A stretch of 64,000 nucleotides of DNA. It comes from Phaeobacter gallaeciensis (GTDB taxonomy: Bacteria; Pseudomonadota; Alphaproteobacteria; Rhodobacterales; Rhodobacteraceae). Location: assembly GCF_001678945.1 (NCBI RefSeq), contig NZ_CP015124.1, positions 806,001 to 870,000 on the forward strand, given 5' to 3'. Made by a program: the position numbers and the translations under genes. Each line of letters begins with the position of its first letter. Within the stretch, counting starts at the first letter, position 1. Shown here in pieces: positions 1 through 8,336 of the stretch. Under the pieces are notes generated by a model, which saw only the letters and a list, made by a program, of their open reading frames with translations, was not told the origin of the DNA and ran no database searches.

Positions 1-1
1 C

Positions 2-241
2 AACAACGAAAAGTTCGACCAGCTGCTTCTGGCGGCTCGCGCCGAGCTGGACACCGCCAAGCGGACCCAGATGTATGCCGACATGGGCGCCATCCAGCGC
101 GACGAAGGCGGCCTGATCTGCCCGATGTTCAACGACTTCGTCGATGCGACCTCGGATAAGCTGGCAGGCTGGGTCGACGGTGCAAAAGGCTTTGCCCTGA
201 TGAACAGCTACGCACCGCACAAAATGTGGGTGAAGGCATAA
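2..241 (+). CDS. ABC transporter substrate-binding protein, C-terminal part (peptide/opine type)
   Basis: Only the last 79 codons are in the window; the frame is open at the left edge and ends in TAA one base before the next ATG. The visible tail has the look of the SBP_bac_5 family: a helix of the type RAELDTAKRTQMYADMGAI, then GLICPMFNDFVDA, and an end at HKMWVKA. It would be the periplasmic ligand receptor of the importer encoded directly downstream. The ligand cannot be told from the fragment. The family is assigned mostly from the permease and ATPase genes that follow. Confidence 0.85.
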   Translation, partial: NNEKFDQLLLAARAELDTAKRTQMYADMGAIQRDEGGLICPMFNDFVDATSDKLAGWVDGAKGFALMNSYAPHKMWVKA

Positions 242-242
242 C

Positions 243-1199
243 ATGCCCCTCCTGTTAAAACTTTTGGCCCAGCGCATTGCGCTGGGTCTTCTCCTGCTGT
301 TTCTGGTTTCTGCCCTGATTTTTGCCGGGACAATGATCCTGCCCGGTGACGTTGCGCAATCGATCCTGGGACAGTCCGCCACGCCCGAGGCGCTGGCCAA
401 CCTGCGTGCCGAGCTTGGCCTGAACGAGCCCGCGCTGCAGAGATATTTTGACTGGCTCGGCGGTATCATGACCGGCGATCTGGGAACCGCCCTGACAAGC
501 GGCAGTGACATCGCAGAAAGCATCGGCAAGCGCCTGTCGAATACGCTTTTCCTCGCTTTCTGGGCTGCCGTCATCGCGGTGCCTCTGGCAATCTTCCTTG
601 GCCTGCTGGCCGTGCGGTTCAAGGACCGTTGGCCCGACAAGCTGATCTCGGCTGTCACGCTGGCCTCGATCTCGATCCCGGAATTCCTGATCGGCTATGT
701 GCTGATGTACCTGATCGCGGTCAAACTGCGCTGGTTCCCGTCGGTTGCGATGATCAACGACAACATGTCGCTGGGTGAAAAGCTGAGCTCCATTGCCCTG
801 CCCGTTGCGGTTCTGACCCTCGTCGTTCTGGCGCATATGATGCGCATGACCCGGGCTGCGATCCTCAATGTGATGCAATCGGCCTATATCGAAACCGCCG
901 AGCTGAAGGGCCTCAACGGCTTTCAGGTGATCTTCCGCCACGCCTTCCCGAACGCCATCGCGCCAATCGTCAACGTTGTGATGCTGAACCTTGCCTATCT
1001 GGTGGTTGGTGTCGTCGTGATCGAAGTCGTCTTCGTCTATCCCGGCATGGGCCAGTATCTGGTCGATCACGTGTCGAAACGGGACGTTCCTGTGGTGCAG
1101 GCCTGCGGTCTGATCTTTGCCGCCGTCTACATCGGTCTCAACATGGTTGCAGATATCGTTGCCATCCTGTCGAACCCGCGTCTGAGGCATCCGAAATGA
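243..1199 (+). CDS. DppB-type ABC transporter permease
   Basis: This 318-aa inner-membrane protein has an N-terminal membrane helix (about residues 8-30), the N-terminal segment typical of the DppB/OppB family, and five further hydrophobic segments. The cytoplasmic EAA loop is near residues 215-245 (ETAELKGLNG, then HAFPNAIAP) and docks on the ATPase. It follows the binding-protein gene with one base between stop and start, and its last codons overlap the next permease by 4 bp, so the genes are one operon. It forms half of the translocation pore for a peptide, opine or related solute; the substrate is not predictable from sequence alone. Confidence 0.92.
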   Translation: MPLLLKLLAQRIALGLLLLFLVSALIFAGTMILPGDVAQSILGQSATPEALANLRAELGLNEPALQRYFDWLGGIMTGDLGTALTSGSDIAESIGKRLSNTLFLAFWAAVIAVPLAIFLGLLAVRFKDRWPDKLISAVTLASISIPEFLIGYVLMYLIAVKLRWFPSVAMINDNMSLGEKLSSIALPVAVLTLVVLAHMMRMTRAAILNVMQSAYIETAELKGLNGFQVIFRHAFPNAIAPIVNVVMLNLAYLVVGVVVIEVVFVYPGMGQYLVDHVSKRDVPVVQACGLIFAAVYIGLNMVADIVAILSNPRLRHPK

Positions 1200-2011
1200 A
1201 AAATATCCCCATTTCCGCCCTCATCGGGCTGTTCTTTACAGCGCTCTACTTCCTGATGGCCATCCTGGCGCCGCTGATTGCCCCCTATGGCATGGCCGAG
1301 GTCGTCGGTGACGTCTGGGAGCCGTCCTCGTCCGAATTCTTGCTCGGCACCGACAACATCGGCCGCGATCTGCTGACCCGCATGATCTATGGCGGGCGCA
1401 CCACCATCTTCATCGCAACCATGGCCACGGTGGTTTCCTTCACCCTTGGTTCGGTTCTTGGCTTTTTTGCCGCCGTCACCGGTGGCTGGGTTGATCAGGC
1501 ACTGTCGCGCTTTGTCGATCTGGTGATGTCGATCCCGACGCTGATCTTTGCCCTTGTGGTTCTGTCGGTAACGCCGGTCACCGTGCCGATGCTGATCATC
1601 GTAATGGGCCTTCTGGATTCCACCCGCGTCTACCGTCTGGCCCGCGCCGTTGCGGTGGATATCGAGGTGATGGACTATGTCGAAGCCGCCCGTCTGCGCG
1701 GCGAAGGCACCGTCTGGATCATCTTCCGCGAAATCCTGCCCAACGCCCTGTCACCGCTGGTGGCTGAGATGGGCCTGCGCTTCATCTTCATGGTTCTGTT
1801 CGTATCCACCCTGTCGTTCCTGGGTCTGGGCGTGCAGCCCCCCGAAGCGGACTGGGGCGGCATTGTGAAAGAGAACAAGGACGGTATCGTCTACGGCATT
1901 CCCGCCGCACTGATCCCGGCCTTTGCCATTGCCACGCTGGCGATCTCGGTCAATCTGGTTGCTGACTGGGTGCTGAACCGAACCACCTCGCTGAAAGGAG
2001 GCCGCGGATGA
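1196..2011 (+). CDS. DppC-type ABC transporter permease
   Basis: This 271-aa membrane protein is the second pore subunit. It shows the DppC hallmark near the N-terminus (FLLGTDNIGRDLLTRMIYGG), five to six hydrophobic helices and an EAA loop (VEAARLRGEG then REILPNALSPL). The start ATG overlaps the stop of the upstream permease in an ATGA motif, and its own stop overlaps the start of the ATPase gene, which indicates translational coupling of pore and motor subunits. The length is normal for the family. Confidence 0.92.
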   Translation: MKNIPISALIGLFFTALYFLMAILAPLIAPYGMAEVVGDVWEPSSSEFLLGTDNIGRDLLTRMIYGGRTTIFIATMATVVSFTLGSVLGFFAAVTGGWVDQALSRFVDLVMSIPTLIFALVVLSVTPVTVPMLIIVMGLLDSTRVYRLARAVAVDIEVMDYVEAARLRGEGTVWIIFREILPNALSPLVAEMGLRFIFMVLFVSTLSFLGLGVQPPEADWGGIVKENKDGIVYGIPAALIPAFAIATLAISVNLVADWVLNRTTSLKGGRG

Positions 2012-3645
2012 GCGATCCACTGATTAAAGTCCGTGACCTGAAAATCGGGGCAACGGTCTATCCGCCGGGTGAACGGCCGCATGACATCGAAATCGTGCAT
2101 GGCGTCAGCTTTGATCTGGAAAAGGGCAAGGTACTCGGTCTCATCGGGGAATCTGGCGCCGGCAAATCCACCATCGGCCTTGCCGCCATGGCCTATGGCC
2201 GCGGCGGTGTGAAGATTACCGGTGGAGAGGTCTGGATCAACGGGCGTGATATCCTGAAATCCTCGCTGCGCGATGTGCGCCGCCTGCGCGGCGGTGAAGT
2301 GACCTATGTGTCGCAATCCGCAGCTGCTTCGTTCAACCCGGCCAAGAAGATCATGGAGCAGGTGACCGAGGCCGCGGTGGAGCAAGGCAAGTTCTCCAGG
2401 AAAGACGCCGAGGCCCGTGCCCGCACCCTGTTTGCCAAGCTGGGCCTGCCGGATCCGGACAATATCGGCGAACGCTACCCGCACCAGGTGTCGGGCGGTC
2501 AGCTGCAGCGTTGCATGACGGCGCTGGCGCTCTGCCCCGAACCCGATCTGGTGGTCTTTGACGAACCGACAACCGCACTGGATGTGACAACCCAGATCGA
2601 CGTGCTGAAGGCGATCAAGGAAGCGATCCGCGATACCGGTGTGGCGGCGCTCTATATCACCCACGATCTGGCGGTGGTGGCACAGGTCAGCGATGACATC
2701 ATGGTGCTGCGTCACGGCGACATGGTCGAATACGGCGATGTGGATCAGATCATCAATGCACCGCAGGAAGACTACACCAAGGCGCTTGTCTCGGTCCGCT
2801 CGATCGAGCACGAGGAGAAGGCCCCGTCAGGCGATCCGGTCCTCAGCATCCGCAACATTAGCGCGCGCTACAAGGGCACCAAGTTCGACGTGCTGCATCA
2901 CGTCAACGCCGATCTCTACCCCGGCCAGACGCTGGCGGTGGTGGGTGAATCCGGTTCCGGCAAATCCACCCTCGCCCGCGTGATCACCGGCCTTCTGCCG
3001 CCGCGCGAAGGGGAAATCGAGTTCGCAGGCCGCGTGCTCTCACCTGATCTGGCAAGCCGGACAAAGGATGATCTGCGCGAATTGCAGATGATCTACCAGA
3101 TGGCGGATGTGGCGATGAACCCACGCCAGACCGTGGGTACTATCATCGGGCGCCCGCTGGAGTTCTACTTCGACATGAAGGGCGCCGAAAAGCGCAAGCG
3201 GATCATCGAACTTCTGGATGAGATCGAACTGGGCGAAAGCTTCATCGACCGCTACCCGGCCGAGCTGTCGGGCGGTCAGAAGCAGCGTGTCTGCATCGCG
3301 CGGGCACTGGCGGCCAAACCCAAGATGATCATCTGTGACGAGGTGACATCGGCGCTCGACCCGCTGGTGGCGGACGGCATTTTGAAGCTGCTGCTGAACC
3401 TGCAGAAGATCGAGAACGTCGCCTATCTGTTCATCACCCACGATCTGGCGACGGTGCGGGCGATCTCGGACAATATCGCCGTGATGTATCAAGGCCGCGT
3501 GCAGCGCTATGGCAGCAAGACCGAGGTGCTGTCTCCGCCGTTCGACGATTACACCGATCTGCTGCTTGGGTCGGTGCCGGAAATGCGGCTGGGCTGGCTC
3601 GAAGAAGTCATCGCGAACCGCAAGATGGAAAGCGCCGGGAACTGA
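2008..3645 (+). CDS. Fused DppD-DppF ABC transporter ATPase
   Basis: A 545-aa protein containing two complete nucleotide-binding domains in one chain. The first has Walker A GESGAGKST (47-55), signature VSGGQLQR (161-168) and Walker B LVVFDEP (181-187). The second has GESGSGKST (313-321), LSGGQKQR (420-427) and MIICDE (440-445). Peptide importers usually use two separate ATPases (DppD and DppF); here they are fused, as in GsiA/YejF-type systems. The gene overlaps the permease by 4 bp. The second domain has NPRQTVG after the Q-loop as in DppF. It powers uptake of the solute bound by the upstream receptor. Confidence 0.93.
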   Translation: MSDPLIKVRDLKIGATVYPPGERPHDIEIVHGVSFDLEKGKVLGLIGESGAGKSTIGLAAMAYGRGGVKITGGEVWINGRDILKSSLRDVRRLRGGEVTYVSQSAAASFNPAKKIMEQVTEAAVEQGKFSRKDAEARARTLFAKLGLPDPDNIGERYPHQVSGGQLQRCMTALALCPEPDLVVFDEPTTALDVTTQIDVLKAIKEAIRDTGVAALYITHDLAVVAQVSDDIMVLRHGDMVEYGDVDQIINAPQEDYTKALVSVRSIEHEEKAPSGDPVLSIRNISARYKGTKFDVLHHVNADLYPGQTLAVVGESGSGKSTLARVITGLLPPREGEIEFAGRVLSPDLASRTKDDLRELQMIYQMADVAMNPRQTVGTIIGRPLEFYFDMKGAEKRKRIIELLDEIELGESFIDRYPAELSGGQKQRVCIARALAAKPKMIICDEVTSALDPLVADGILKLLLNLQKIENVAYLFITHDLATVRAISDNIAVMYQGRVQRYGSKTEVLSPPFDDYTDLLLGSVPEMRLGWLEEVIANRKMESAGN

Positions 3646-3669
3646 TCCGGCGCCTCGGTCACAAAACAC

Positions 3670-3699
3670 CACAGGCCCGCGCAGCTGCGTGGGCCTGTG
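3670..3699 (+). terminator. Stem-loop after the importer operon
   Basis: A 9-bp stem, CACAGGCCC with GGGCCTGTG, encloses a second palindrome CGCAGCTGCG. No T-run follows, so it may be a weak terminator or an mRNA-stabilising hairpin between the ATPase gene and the phosphodiesterase gene. Confidence 0.4.
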
Positions 3700-3753
3700 C
3701 CGATAAGGGCGGTCTCACCCGCCGGGCAAATGCCAAGACAAGGATTGCCAATC

Positions 3754-4590
3754 ATGGACAACAAACTCCTCCTCATCATTCTGGACGGTGTGCCGTGGCG
3801 CAATTTCCGCCGCCTGTTCGGAAATCTAGAAGGCTGGGTCGACAGCGGTGATGCCCGCGTCTGGAAACACCGCGCCGTGCTGCCGTCGATTTCCGCCAGC
3901 TGCTATGCCTCGATCCACACCGGTGTTGCCCCGGCGGAACATGGCTGCACCGGCAACGGCAACGTTTTCCGCCTGTCGCATAAGGACGTCTTCAGCCAGG
4001 TCCGCAGCGGCGGTGGCACGACCGGAGCCGTGGCGCATAGCTTCTGGTCCGAATTCTTCAACCGGCACCCTTTCGATTTCGTGCGCGACATCGAATACGA
4101 TGAACCCGAAAGCGAGACCATCAACCACGGTCGTTTTCACAGCATGACCGGTTACGGTCTCATCAATCAGATGACGCCCTCGGATGTGGATCTCTTCGGC
4201 ACGCTCACCAACCTCGCCCACCGGTTCGATCTGAACTATGGCATGCTGCACACCTGCACGCTGGACAGCATGGGGCACCGGTTCTTCCACGACTGCCAGG
4301 AGATGGACCATGCCTGCGCGGTCATGGACGAGATGCTGGCGCCCTTCATTCCGCGCTGGCGCAAGATGGGTTACGAGGTGATCGTCACCGCCGACCACGG
4401 ACAGGACGAACGCGGCCACCACGGCGGACGCAGCCCGCTGCAACAGGAAACCGCGCTCTATTATTTCGGCGATGCCGAAGGGCCCCATGCGGACACCGTC
4501 ATCGACCAACTGCAACTGGCACCAACAATCCTGAACCGGTTGGGGGCGCCCATCGCCGATACAATGAAGGCCAAACCCTTTCTGAGCTGA
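3754..4590 (+). CDS. Type I phosphodiesterase / nucleotide pyrophosphatase family protein
   Basis: A 278-aa member of the alkaline-phosphatase superfamily. The metal-binding aspartate sits in LLIILDG at the start, the nucleophile region is SISASCYASIHTG, and the later metal ligands are in DSMGHRF and VTADHGQDERGHH. It has no signal peptide from the chosen ATG, which is preceded by AAGGA; an upstream in-frame ATG at 3697 lies inside the stem-loop and lacks a ribosome site. The gene follows the importer by about 100 bp, so it may hydrolyse a phospho-compound taken up by it, but that link is inference. Confidence 0.8.
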   Translation: MDNKLLLIILDGVPWRNFRRLFGNLEGWVDSGDARVWKHRAVLPSISASCYASIHTGVAPAEHGCTGNGNVFRLSHKDVFSQVRSGGGTTGAVAHSFWSEFFNRHPFDFVRDIEYDEPESETINHGRFHSMTGYGLINQMTPSDVDLFGTLTNLAHRFDLNYGMLHTCTLDSMGHRFFHDCQEMDHACAVMDEMLAPFIPRWRKMGYEVIVTADHGQDERGHHGGRSPLQQETALYYFGDAEGPHADTVIDQLQLAPTILNRLGAPIADTMKAKPFLS

Positions 4591-4607
4591 TGTAAACGGA
4601 GCCCCCC

Positions 4608-5177
4608 ATGCTGAAACCCGCAGTTGCCTGCCTTGCCCTATGCGCCGCTCCGGCAGCCGCGGGCGATTTCTGTCATGATCTGTGGTACACGCGGAACGCC
4701 ATCATGGACCGGGCCGGGTATTGTTTTGGCTCCGCTTTGGGTCAGGCGGTGTTCGGCACGGGGCCCTGCATCGGCAAATCGGTCAGCCTGACGCCGCAGG
4801 ATCAGCAACGTGTCGCGCAGATCCAGGGAATGGAGCGCGACATGTCCTGCCGGGTGAATACCAAACAGCACCATCTGGATCTGGATGATTTGCATATCCG
4901 CAGGCTGCTGTCGGATCTGCCGATCCCGGACGAGATACAGGGCGCGTGCCTCGGCTGGATGGGCCCCGCGACCGCGCTGCATGCCGGGCATAGCGAAGCC
5001 AGCCCCGTGATCGGGCAGATCCTGCCCGATGACACCGTTTCCTATAGCCACTGGCCCGATGCGGGCTGGACCTACGTCACCACATCTGCGGGACATGGTG
5101 ACTGGCGCGTCAAAAGCGGCGGCTGGCTGAACTATGAAAAGGCCGGAGAAGTCCCCTGCCGGGATTTCGCGGGCTGA
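4608..5177 (+). CDS. Secreted YARHG/DUF4453-type protein
   Basis: This 189-aa protein has a cleavable signal peptide (hydrophobic residues 5-17, AAPAAAG cut region). The mature N-terminus FCHDLWYTRNAIMDRAGYCF resembles the YARHG module: a tryptophan/tyrosine-rich, cysteine-containing extracytoplasmic domain. The C-terminal half (about 115-189) resembles DUF4453 of Rhodobacterales, with conserved W and G residues and paired cysteines. The function is unknown. A periplasmic or surface location is inferred. It is convergent with the hydrolase gene that ends 16 bp away. Confidence 0.7.
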   Translation: MLKPAVACLALCAAPAAAGDFCHDLWYTRNAIMDRAGYCFGSALGQAVFGTGPCIGKSVSLTPQDQQRVAQIQGMERDMSCRVNTKQHHLDLDDLHIRRLLSDLPIPDEIQGACLGWMGPATALHAGHSEASPVIGQILPDDTVSYSHWPDAGWTYVTTSAGHGDWRVKSGGWLNYEKAGEVPCRDFAG

Positions 5178-5193
5178 TCACCCGCCCCCAACC

Positions 5194-6120
5194 CTAATCG
5201 TAAGGCCAGATTTCCTGGCCCAGCGCCTCAATGGCGAGCGAGATACGTTCGAAACTGTCGCGAGCGCGGCCAACTGAATGGCGCGCGCGCAGATAACCGT
5301 GCACCAGCCCTTCTTCGTTGATCCAATGGGCCTTGCCCCCGGCCGCGAGGATGCGGTCCCGGTAATCGCGACTGTCATCGCGCACAGGGTCGCAATCGGC
5401 GCTGATCAGAATGGTCGCGGGCAGTCCGGAAAAGTCGCCGTCCTGCAGCGGCGCATAGGTGGGATCGCCTTGGGGCACCTTGCCATCCTTGCAGCGTACC
5501 CCCTGATAAAACAGGATTTCATCCCTGGTCAGCATCGGCGCCTTGGCATGCTCGAGGTAGGATCCCGCATTCACATCGCCGCCAAAGGCCCCATAGATCA
5601 GCACCTGCCCCAGAATGCGATCCGTCCGCCCCCGGGCATGATGGGCCACCGCTGCACAGAGGTTGGCGCCAGCGCTGTCGCCAGAGAGGACAATACCGCC
5701 CTCATATTCTGACAGGATCCATTCAAAGGCCGCCCAGGCGTCATCGAACATCGCCGGGTGCATATGCTCGGGCGCCAGACGATAGTCGACTGCAACCACG
5801 CGATATCCGGTCTGGGCGCAGATCTCGGCGCAGACGTCATCGTGGCTTTCCAGCCCGCCAACGACAAAGCCGCCACCATGGCAATACATCACCGTGCGCG
5901 TCGGGTCCCCGGCAATATAGATCCGCACCGGCACCCCATTGACCTGCCGGTCCTCGGTCTCGACCACATCAGGGCGGGGCGCCAGAAAACTGCGGGCCAT
6001 GGCGTTGTAGATCTCGCGTTGCTCCGGAACCGAACGCTCTGCCGTATCCGCCGGATAACAGTCATTGGTGCGGCGAATGAACGCCCAGGTTTCCGCGTCG
6101 ATCAGTTGTTCGTAGTCCAT
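5194..6120 (-). CDS. Alpha/beta hydrolase fold-3 (HSL-type) esterase
   Basis: A 308-aa hydrolase with the oxyanion-hole motif HGGG (81-84) and the nucleophile elbow GDSAG (Ser149). The acid and histidine of the triad are likely in SADCDPVRDD and LVHGYL. The HGGG motif places it in the hormone-sensitive-lipase/arylacetamide deacetylase group; some members act as kynurenine formamidases. The start at 6120 follows AGGGAGG with good spacing, while the longer frame to 6201 lacks a ribosome site. The substrate is unknown, probably a short acyl or aryl ester. Confidence 0.85.
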   Translation of the reverse strand: MDYEQLIDAETWAFIRRTNDCYPADTAERSVPEQREIYNAMARSFLAPRPDVVETEDRQVNGVPVRIYIAGDPTRTVMYCHGGGFVVGGLESHDDVCAEICAQTGYRVVAVDYRLAPEHMHPAMFDDAWAAFEWILSEYEGGIVLSGDSAGANLCAAVAHHARGRTDRILGQVLIYGAFGGDVNAGSYLEHAKAPMLTRDEILFYQGVRCKDGKVPQGDPTYAPLQDGDFSGLPATILISADCDPVRDDSRDYRDRILAAGGKAHWINEEGLVHGYLRARHSVGRARDSFERISLAIEALGQEIWPYD

Positions 6121-6193
6121 GATCTGGAAGCCTCCCTTTTGCCTGCTGAGGCAAACCCTAGGCCACGCCATAGCAGGAAGGGAATGCCCAAAA

Positions 6194-6224
6194 CGACACA
6201 AAGCGCCCTTTCCGGCGCTTTGTG
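6194..6224 (-). terminator. Rho-independent terminator of the acyl-CoA synthetase gene
   Basis: A perfect 11-bp stem (CACAAAGCGCC and GGCGCTTTGTG) with a 6-base loop. On the minus strand it is followed by TCGTTTT. It lies 25 bp after the stop of the synthetase gene. Confidence 0.7.
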
Positions 6225-6248
6225 CAGAATTCTGATATCAGACCAGAG

Positions 6249-8150
6249 TCAGCCCTGATCCTGCGGCAGATGCTCCCACGGGCGGGTAAAGCCCCCCAGA
6301 ACCTGACCGATTTCGCCGTCGCTGGCACCGTTGGCCTCGACCTGCGCGACAAGGCCGCGCTTCTTGTCGTCGATCACTGCTTCAACGCGGGTCGGCAGCC
6401 CCGCCTTCAGCAGCGCTTCGTTGTAGATCCGGGTGATGGCATTCTTGCGCAGGTCCGGTTTGAACACCTTGCCAACGGCCGTCTTCGGCAGCTCGTCCAG
6501 CACCGTCAGATGTTTCGGGATCGCCGCGCGTTCGTGGATGTGCACCTTGCAGTAATCCATCAGCTCTTCAGCCGTGGCGCTGGCACCATCGACCAGTTCC
6601 ACAAAGGCACAAGGCACCTCACCAGCGTGAATATCGGGTTGTCCGATCGCCCCGGCAAAGGCGACGGCCTCATGCCCGAGGAGCGCCTCTTCGATCTCGG
6701 CGGGATCGATATTGTGACCGCCGCGGATGATCAGGTCCTTGGCCCGCCCGGTGATCCAGACATAACCATCGGCGTCGACACGCCCCAGATCGCCGGTGCG
6801 CAGGTATTTATCGTGGAAATAGAGATCAGCGTTCTTTTCCGCCTCGGTATAGGTATTGCCCGCATAGACACCGGGGTTGGACACGCAGATCTCCCCGACC
6901 TCGTCGGTGCCGCATTCCACCAGTCCGCCGGCAGTGGATTTGATGATCTTCACATCGGTATAGGGGAACGGAATCCCGATCGAGCCGATCTTCTTTTCGC
7001 CATCCACCGGGTTACAGGACACCAGGCATGTGGCCTCGGTCAGACCGTAGCCTTCGACAATATTGACGCCGGTGGCCTTTTCAAACCGGCGGAACAGTTC
7101 GACCGGCAGCGGCGCCGAGCCGGAAAAAGCCGTTTTCACCGTCGACACATCCGCATCAACCGGGCGCTGCATCTTGGCCGAGATCGCGGTCGGCACGGTG
7201 ATGATAAAGGAAATCTTCCAGCGTTCGATCAGCTTCCAGAAATTGTCGAACACCCCATCGCCGCGATAGCCCTGCGGCGTCGGGAAAACCACATGTGCGC
7301 CCGAGGCCACTGCTGCCATCACGATCACATGGCAGGCAAAGACGTGGAACAGGGGCAGCGGACACATGATGTTGTCCTCTTCGGTAAAGAGCAGGCTATG
7401 CCCGATCCAGCCGTTGTAGATCATCCCCGAATAGGTGTGCTGCGCCACCTTGGGCATGCCGGTTGTACCACCAGTGTGGAAATAGCAGGCGACGCGATCC
7501 TCGGTGCTATCGGCAAACTGCAGCGTGGTGGGCTGACGGCGCACTTCCTTGGTGAAGCTCTTGTAATCGGCGTGGGCCAGCTGCGCCTTATTCTCCAGCT
7601 TTGGCCGCACCAGGGGCACGATCCAGGATTTCGGCGGCGTCAGATAGCGGTTCAGGTCCACCTCAAGGATGGTGTTCACATGCGGCGCATGGCGCACCGC
7701 CTCGGCCACCTTCTGGGCCACGTCGGTCTTCGGGAAGGGTTTGAGCGTCACCACGACCTTTGCGTTGGTTTCCCGCAGGATCGAAGCAATCTGCTCCGGC
7801 TCCAAGAGCGGGTTGATCGGGTTCACGATCCCCGCAACGGCACCCGCCAACATGGTCACCAGCGTTTCGGTGCAGTTCGGCAGGATATAGGCGACAACGT
7901 CCTTCTCCCCGACGCCCAGCTCGCGGAACAGATTGGCCGCTTGGGTGACCTGATCCTTGAGCTGGCTCCAGTTCAGGGTTTCCGCCTTGTCCTTCGGGCC
8001 GGAAAACAATTGATAGCTGATTGCATTATTGGTCGGGAACTTGCCTGCCGTGCGGTCCAGCAACCCGTAAAGAGTGGTCGGCAGGTCCCGCGCCTCCCAC
8101 GGCATCTCGTTTTCAACTGCCTTGCAATCTTCCACTGTGGCAAACGCCAT
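6249..8150 (-). CDS. AMP-forming acyl-CoA synthetase
   Basis: A 633-aa adenylate-forming enzyme. The P-loop-like AMP motif is HTGGTTGMPKVAQHT, the A5-type motif is EGYGLTEAT, and the hinge and C-terminal motifs are YLRTGDLG and GRAKDLIIRGGHNIDPAEIE. It would activate a carboxylic acid to its CoA thioester via the acyl-AMP. The length fits a long-chain or aromatic acyl-CoA synthetase with an extended N-terminus. It stands alone between an esterase and an exporter, so the substrate is not indicated by context. Confidence 0.88.
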   Translation of the reverse strand: MAFATVEDCKAVENEMPWEARDLPTTLYGLLDRTAGKFPTNNAISYQLFSGPKDKAETLNWSQLKDQVTQAANLFRELGVGEKDVVAYILPNCTETLVTMLAGAVAGIVNPINPLLEPEQIASILRETNAKVVVTLKPFPKTDVAQKVAEAVRHAPHVNTILEVDLNRYLTPPKSWIVPLVRPKLENKAQLAHADYKSFTKEVRRQPTTLQFADSTEDRVACYFHTGGTTGMPKVAQHTYSGMIYNGWIGHSLLFTEEDNIMCPLPLFHVFACHVIVMAAVASGAHVVFPTPQGYRGDGVFDNFWKLIERWKISFIITVPTAISAKMQRPVDADVSTVKTAFSGSAPLPVELFRRFEKATGVNIVEGYGLTEATCLVSCNPVDGEKKIGSIGIPFPYTDVKIIKSTAGGLVECGTDEVGEICVSNPGVYAGNTYTEAEKNADLYFHDKYLRTGDLGRVDADGYVWITGRAKDLIIRGGHNIDPAEIEEALLGHEAVAFAGAIGQPDIHAGEVPCAFVELVDGASATAEELMDYCKVHIHERAAIPKHLTVLDELPKTAVGKVFKPDLRKNAITRIYNEALLKAGLPTRVEAVIDDKKRGLVAQVEANGASDGEIGQVLGGFTRPWEHLPQDQG

Positions 8151-8336
8151 TGCTTTCCTCCCCTGCCCCCTGTCCCGGGGGATTATCTCCTACGATCAAG
8201 ATGGTTGTAAAACCCGCGCTGTGCAAGCGCAGCGCAAGGGTCACGTCAAGGCAGGGGCGCATTTAACGCTGCGACAAATCATTAGCTTACGAAAGGGAAA
8301 CCGGCCCGTGGGGCGGAATGTGTCCGTGCAGGAAGG

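Noticed and set aside
6222-8210. Long plus-strand reading frame (662 codons) opposite the acyl-CoA synthetase gene
   Set aside because: It is the antisense shadow of a clear AMP-forming synthetase; the product is rich in H, R, Q and D with no recognisable domain, as expected in G+C-rich antisense frames.
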